Source: Alentia gelatinosa (taxonomy: Eukaryota > Annelida > Polychaeta > Phyllodocida > Polynoidae). Taken from it: a stretch of 64,000 nt of DNA. The position numbers were made by a program, and so were the translations under genes. Position 1 is the stretch's first letter; each line of letters starts with the position of its first letter. The stretch spans positions 46,231,950-46,295,949 of the forward strand of contig OX465579.1 of the NCBI GenBank assembly GCA_950022655.1. The letters are read 5' to 3'. Under the pieces are notes generated by a model. The model was not told where the DNA came from and did not search any database. It saw nothing but the letters and a program-made list of their open reading frames with translations. Positions 59,230-64,000 of the stretch are shown here, in pieces.

Positions 59230-59970
59230 CTATGAATATACATCCAACCAATTTGGTACACTTCATGAAGCTAATACCATCTATTCTTATAAGTCTATAT
59301 AAGTTTAGGAAGGTACATAAATCATGTTTTAAGCTGGTCTCAGGTCAACATACAGAGTATTTAAACAAGGGTTGGCTACCAGTCAACACATACCATCCAA
59401 TCATGCTCTTAATTTGGAAAGCGTTGCCGATTTATACATTACAGACAGCTTGTATTTATTTACATGTATGTTGGTTGGTAAATCAAGCACTGGATCATCA
59501 TGCAAGCGAGAATGTGCTAGGGTTATCAGGTGTGATTCTCGGCAGTCAGCAAGGTAGTTTATCTTACAAGATTTGTGTATCGCATTTGTCGGGGTAAGAG
59601 CAGGCGCATTCATGCACATGCGTAAACTACGATTTTGGCAGCATTGTAGCTTGGTGGTGAGAGCATTTGTTGTTCCATGATATAGGATGTCACCTTGTTC
59701 AAGATAGGGTAGTACCTTTGATTTGTAAACGGAAGTGGCCTATTTGCATGATAGGCATTTATGAATGAAGCCGAGCATCCTCAGCTTGTGCGAGGCTCAT
59801 TTAATATTGTTCATGACATGTCTGTTGTAGTTAAGTTTCTGATCTAGGGTAATACCCAGGTAACTTAATTCCTCGACAGCCAATATATACCCAAAATCAA
59901 TGAAGTATTTAACTTGATTTGGCTAATAACTAATATTCTAACTAATGATAAATCTTTCTCTATGTTAATT
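59230..59970 (-). pseudogene. CR1-like LINE RT, 3' fragment
   Basis: The minus reading frames give VEELSYLGITLDQKLNYNRH (about 59890-59830), SHKLRMLGFI, KVLPYLEQGDILYHG, LQCCQNRSLRMC and RESHLITLAH (59619 frame). These are the thumb/connection motifs of CR1-type RTs (YLGV..D..L....H, LQ..QN.ALR.C). It is broken by stops. Strand and class match the region's other LINE debris, but the family differs from the adjacent Tx1-like copy. Confidence 0.75.
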
Positions 59971-60503
59971 GAAAATACTGGTGTTTGTTGGTTGTGTGAA
60001 AGCTCTACTTAGATTTTTCATTCATACCTTCGCACTGAATCTTAATAAGATCCCAACAACCCAGATAACAACACATTAGTACAGTTGGTAGAAACATTAA
60101 CCTCGCTTCGAACACAACAAATTTTCTGCCTTTATCCTTAAAAGGATCTTGCACTCACGAGTTCAACAGTGAACCAACAACAGAACACAACCTAGACTAA
60201 CCAAACAACATCAAGACAAATCTAAGTGGAAATAGATCAAACACGAGACAACAATACACCAAACCCAAGCGAATATGAACCGCCCCAAGTAATCTGATCC
60301 AACTGAATACCAATTAAAGCAGTTCAAAGACATATCACAATGTACAAGGTACAGTCACCTAATTATATCAATCATTGAAACTATGCGTGTTATGCCCATA
60401 AAATATGTATCAACAATTATGTAACTTGAATAAATATTTCTCCATGTTAATCAAAAATACTGGTGTTTGTTGGTTGTGTGAAAGCTCTAATTGATTTTTC
60501 ATT
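59950..60503. repeat. direct-repeat pair flanking about 400 bp
   Basis: An imperfect direct repeat of about 72 bp (59950-60021 and 60429-60503), with core TACTGGTGTTTGTTGGTTGTG and GAAAGCTCTA, flanks an AC-rich segment without LINE motifs. At 60077-60115 that segment has TAGTACAGTTGGTAGA (like a tRNA A box) and GCTTCGAACAC (B-box-like), spaced shorter than in a tRNA. Confidence 0.6.
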
Positions 60504-60545
60504 GTAACTAATATTTTAGATGACGTGAACGGAACAGTGTTCTGT

Positions 60546-60650
60546 ATTTTCCCGTACGGAACACAGTTCCGTACAGTATAGTAACGTTATGTGGCAAAAC
60601 GGTGGGTATTTACAGTATATATGGCATGGGTTTAAAGTAAAGTGCAGGGG
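60546..60650. repeat. MITE-like repeat, family with 52.8 kb (copy 2, inverted)
   Basis: Reverse-complement match to 52831-52908 (CGTACAGTAT, AACGTTATGTGGCAAAACGG, CAGTATATATGGCATGGG). It has its own hairpin GTACGGAACACAGTTCCGTAC at about 60554-60574. Confidence 0.7.
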
Positions 60651-61227
60651 TAGACGGAACCTGCAATTCTCGTTTGTTGTTCTTACAATACTTTCTCTCA
60701 TTTATCACTTTCTGGGAGTCACATTACGGTTACTGTGACCAAGCACAGGTAGTCATTAAATAAGTGAGTTAAGCGTTAATGGGGCAGAAGTAACCATGCA
60801 CGGCGTTCTTTAACAAATTATATCGACGCGACAACGCAAGGAAGTGTTTTATAATGGCAAAATGCTGTAAGCCTATTTGTGTCCCTCACTATTTTCCCAG
60901 GAGTGATGGGTTTCGCAATGTCATGAGGACCTTCAGCCAGAAAAAGACTTGTTTAAGAGCCCATCTATATAGAAAGATGGATCTATATTTTCAAAGCTGG
61001 GCATGTGTAGTGTCTAGAGCAACTGTCTATAACAGCTCAAGCAGCTCAATGTTCTAAGGTTTACTCAAACTATTTAGAGAGACTGATCGATGGATGTGTG
61101 AGCAGGTGTGTGACCTAGACATTAATAGCCATAGCCAATAACCCAGATGTCACTTATGCTAAAGGAGGCTTTAACATCTTTATAACGATGAATGCTATGA
61201 CAGTCCAGAATACTAAAAACCTCACAC
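60651..61227. other. no feature recognised
   Basis: Short frames only; AT-rich with no domains. Confidence 0.4.
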
Positions 61228-61298
61228 TGCCTGCCCATGCACTTAAAGTGCATGGGCAGGCATCGTCAGCAAGTCTTGCTTGCATGCATGTGACGATC
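61228..61298. repeat. two adjacent hairpins, first with a perfect 17-bp stem
   Basis: 61228-61244 TGCCTGCCCATGCACTT is the exact reverse complement of 61246-61262, with one base between. Immediately right, ATCGTCA (61262-61268) pairs with TGACGAT (about 61290-61296) around GCAAG/CTTGC inner arms. Confidence 0.9.
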
Positions 61299-61719
61299 CA
61301 CTTCTTGAAAAATGTATCATTGGCGAGATTGCAATAAAAAGAAAAAAAGCGGAAATGAACGTGATATTGCTTGGTGAATGCCCGTCATAGACCCTTTTCT
61401 CAGTGTGAGCAGGCGACATTTAGGAATGGCGGCTCCAAATGCTGGTTCCCGTTAAACTAGGGATTGGTCTAAAGTATTGCAGATCAGCAAGCAGGCATTA
61501 CCCCTATCCCTGATGAACGAAGAGGAAAGCCTGAGTGGGCTAATAAAATGTTATTAATTTTATAAGGTCTTATTAATATGAATAAGTGTACTACAATGTA
61601 CGTATGAATATTAATAATAATACTAGACATGGATAATTGACAAAGATATATTGTATGTCAATTATAATGATAATAACATATTAAGTAGAGTTATTATGTG
61701 TTATTACATAAGAGTAATA

Positions 61720-61721
<2 letters not shown>

Positions 61722-61784
<63 letters not shown>

Positions 61785-61785
61785 T
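61722..61785. repeat. (TAA)n microsatellite
   Basis: About 21 uninterrupted AAT units; poly-Tyr frames on the opposite strand are artefacts. Confidence 0.95.
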
Positions 61786-63381
61786 AGCCCTACGAGTGAA
61801 GTGAGTAGGAGAAAAAAAAGGGTTAGGGTGGGTGGGTAGAAAAAATGTACGTCAGTACGGTAGGACAGCAGAGCGAATTGTGAGGCTGAGGTGAGTGCAC
61901 CGCTCACGCAGGTCGGTTCGCGGTGCATGGTGATAGCGACAGGTGGCGCATGGAGAGCGCTGTTGGTGAGATGCGTCACCAGGGGGGGCAATGACCACCC
62001 CTGACCAAAGGCCATGGGTCACCGATTAAACTCTGTAATTCCCACGCATTGCAAACGGACATCATCAAATACAGCACTCTCAGTTTCCACACCCCTTATA
62101 TGCCCATTCATTTCACCTTTTTTTACTCAAACGACATTGAAAGAATCTAATAATACGTTTTTCTCTAGTTTTCAATATATTAAGAATGCACGATAGCTTC
62201 AAATACACCATTTTAGATGCCGTTTAAGCGACGTGTCACGTTTATCATGCCGACATAGATTAAAACAATAACGGCTATCTTGGTGATAATGCAAAATCCA
62301 ATCGTCTCTAAGGGTCCTGAGTATTATTGTCATAGTCAAGCTGTGTAAAACCATATGGTTTAGGGTAAAATACCAATAACTGAAATGATATCTCACGACC
62401 TAATAATACCCTGAAATAATATCCCATGACCTAAGTTCTTGTACCGGGTTTTTTTACTTTGCAATCTAAAATCTAAATGTCTGGACATATTCCGAATCGA
62501 AAAGTTAATTGAAAAACAGTTCTATTTCGGAGGTTCAGACTCATGCGGATCAATCTAAAGCCAGATCTGCCCTTGTTCCTTTGCTTCTAATTGATTGCAC
62601 TATGATAACAATTCACTATCAGGCCACGGCAATTACCTGATGCTAATACATTGGTCGACAGTGGATGATTCGGTGTATAAAATCTGGATCGGTTTCCATG
62701 AAGGTGGCCATGTGTCCTATGTCAAACTTCAAAGTGTTTCCTTCATCGTTTATTATTCATGCCCACGGTTCAAGAAGGACTAGTATGTATCTGCTTAATG
62801 CAAGTGGAGAGCCTCCATCTACTATAAATGATTTGAATGACAAATTTGAAGGAGATAGTTTCTAGATAGCTGCAGGCGGTTATCCCTGGGAAATATCCGT
62901 ATAGGTCAAAGATATATCCTTAGGAAATGCCCGAATGAAACAAAGTAGTCCCTTGTCAAATAATCCTTGCTCCATCTTGAAGCAAGTTAAATGGCAACGA
63001 AACCTTTTAGAATGGTGATAAATAGATTGTGGTGTGCTTCGAGGTTGCCTATCTGGCTGGCAGTTAGACCTCTTTGATGGATCATTGTTTGCCTCCTCGG
63101 GCGGGGCAATGTCTTCTCCGTGTGAAGGATCGCACGTTAATCTAAAACAACATGGTTCAGTCCTGCCTTCATTCAGCAAAGGTCAGGCCCGACAACCACC
63201 CGACATCAGCCTTGACCTGTGAAGGGTTATATCCAGGCTTGAAGGTGTAAACCGCTGCAGACACTGAAGTCAACCTCTGACAATGGGAACAAACTAACAT
63301 TGTTCTCTAATTGAATGAAAGACGGGGTTACTACGTGTATAACTATCCCCTGGTGTGACCTGTAAAACCACTAATGCTAGG
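61786..63381. other. no gene; GC-richer patch at 61.86-62.01 kb
   Basis: The 61860-62010 patch is CpG-richer than its surroundings, without a recognisable ORF or motif. The remainder has only short frames. Confidence 0.35.
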
Positions 63382-63382
63382 T

Positions 63383-63789
63383 TTATGCTAGGTTTACACC
63401 ATCACCCCGAAAGTCCCGGCAATGGATTTTGGACGAATCGTAAGTCAACGTGGAATTTTTATAGTTTTTGCCCGCTCGGCCTCCTACATCCAGTCGACTT
63501 AAGGTGACTTAATGTTGACGTAGGTTGAAGTGGCTTTTGCCGTAGGCAAGGATAGGGTACGGGTACAGTACAGCCATTGTGAGCCCGGCAGATTACGAAA
63601 GTTTCCCGTCGACATAGGTTGAATTGCGGTGAATTGCGGCAGTCCCGACGACATACGGCTTTTATGGCCCGACAGCCAAGTTGACTTACGATTCACAATC
63701 CCGCCAACTTAAGGCGGACTATGGCAGTCCCGACGGAGTATGGCAACGAGGAAAATTCTGTTGGGATGATGGTGTAAACCTAGCATAAA
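63383..63789. mobile_element. MITE, about 407 bp, TTATGCTAGGTTTACACCATC ends
   Basis: The left terminus (63383-63403) and right terminus (GATGGTGTAAACCTAGCATAA, ending 63788) are perfect inverted repeats of about 21 bp. Subterminal arms ACGAATCGTAAGTCAAC (63432-63448) and inverted GTTGACTTACGATTC (63690-63704), and many CCCGACG / CCGTCGAC units, give further foldback potential. No ORF. Target duplication not resolved, partly because the left end is preceded by a partial duplicate ATGCTAGGTT. Confidence 0.8.
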
Positions 63790-64000
63790 TGGGTAAATTA
63801 ATGGCCTAGGAGGCAATGGGCGATTCGGGGAGAAGAGCCTAGACCTAAACTGTACCCATGTGCTGTGGAACTAGATTACATAGTCAATTACTCGTCGTTT
63901 AAGGGGAATCATCTAAAATCATTTCTTTTTAGAATAGGGTTGTGCAGCTATACCTGGAGCATTATAAAGGTTTGCAGTGAAACAAGGTCTTTGCCGATCA
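63790..64000. other. window end, no feature recognised
   Basis: Short AT-rich tail with no motif. Confidence 0.4.

Larger units (their letters stand above)
46749..64000 (+). other. probable intron 2 of the GPCR gene (runs off the window)
   Basis: Starts at the GTGAGT donor. No + strand exon beginning with the remainder of the Arg codon plus Tyr/Phe and a TM4-like Trp segment was recognised before 64000, so the next exon is presumably outside the window or too short for me to see. Confidence 0.4.

Noticed and set aside
61704..62015. Frame with a poly-Tyr run
   Set aside because: Translation of an (AAT)n microsatellite on the minus strand.
1..64000. tRNA or rRNA genes
   Set aside because: No cloverleaf with normally spaced A and B boxes and no rRNA core words were recognised; the tRNA-like words at 60077 have the wrong spacing.

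Overview
The window looks like repeat-rich nuclear DNA from an animal, probably a marine invertebrate. The evidence is AT-rich noncoding DNA with long introns, GT-AG splice sites, and a mixed transposon load: a Ty3/gypsy (Mag-like) LTR element, a DIRS remnant, Tx1/L1-like and CR1-like LINEs, piggyBac-like and pogo-like MITEs, and many short foldback elements. A chordate, hemichordate, echinoderm or lophotrochozoan host would all fit. I cannot name the species.

Host genes are few. The only well-supported one is the 5' part of a rhodopsin-class (class A) GPCR on the + strand. Exon 1 (33506-33571) encodes a Tyr-rich extracellular N-terminus. Exon 2 (46429-46748) encodes TM1 to TM3 and is cut at the Arg codon of the E/DRY motif. 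The exons join in phase 0 across a 12.9 kb intron. The rest of the receptor was not found before the window ends, so 46749-64000 is probably largely its second intron. Two further candidate exons (32728-32909 on +, 43936-44169 on -) are weak.

Layout. 0-2 kb: three foldback elements and a dispersed repeat copy. 4266-9750: a complete LTR retrotransposon with a 1458-codon gag-pol ORF, 153-bp LTRs differing at one base and a 5-bp target duplication, so it is young and possibly active. 10.2 kb: a GC-rich inverted-repeat element. 14176-17456: a 3.3 kb element that is mostly one inverted repeat, flanked by TTA and carrying two nested TTAA-flanked piggyBac-like MITEs; one arm preserves the pre-insertion site of one MITE. 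21-22 kb: foldback elements with relatives at 35.6-36.3 and 53 kb. 24.4-27.2 kb: a GC-rich, frameshifted, truncated DIRS element on the minus strand. 33.5-46.7 kb: GPCR exons 1-2, with a CR1-like fragment, foldbacks and a TA-flanked MITE inside a GGGATA-type minisatellite in the intron. 47.6-50.3 kb: a pogo-like MITE and a decayed Tx1/L1-like LINE. 52.7-54.5 kb: a cluster of MITEs and foldbacks. 57.2-60.5 kb: two decayed LINE fragments on the minus strand and a direct-repeat pair. 61-64 kb: hairpins, an ATT repeat and a final MITE.

The genes do not form an operon or pathway. The window records one receptor locus and successive transposon insertions around and within it.
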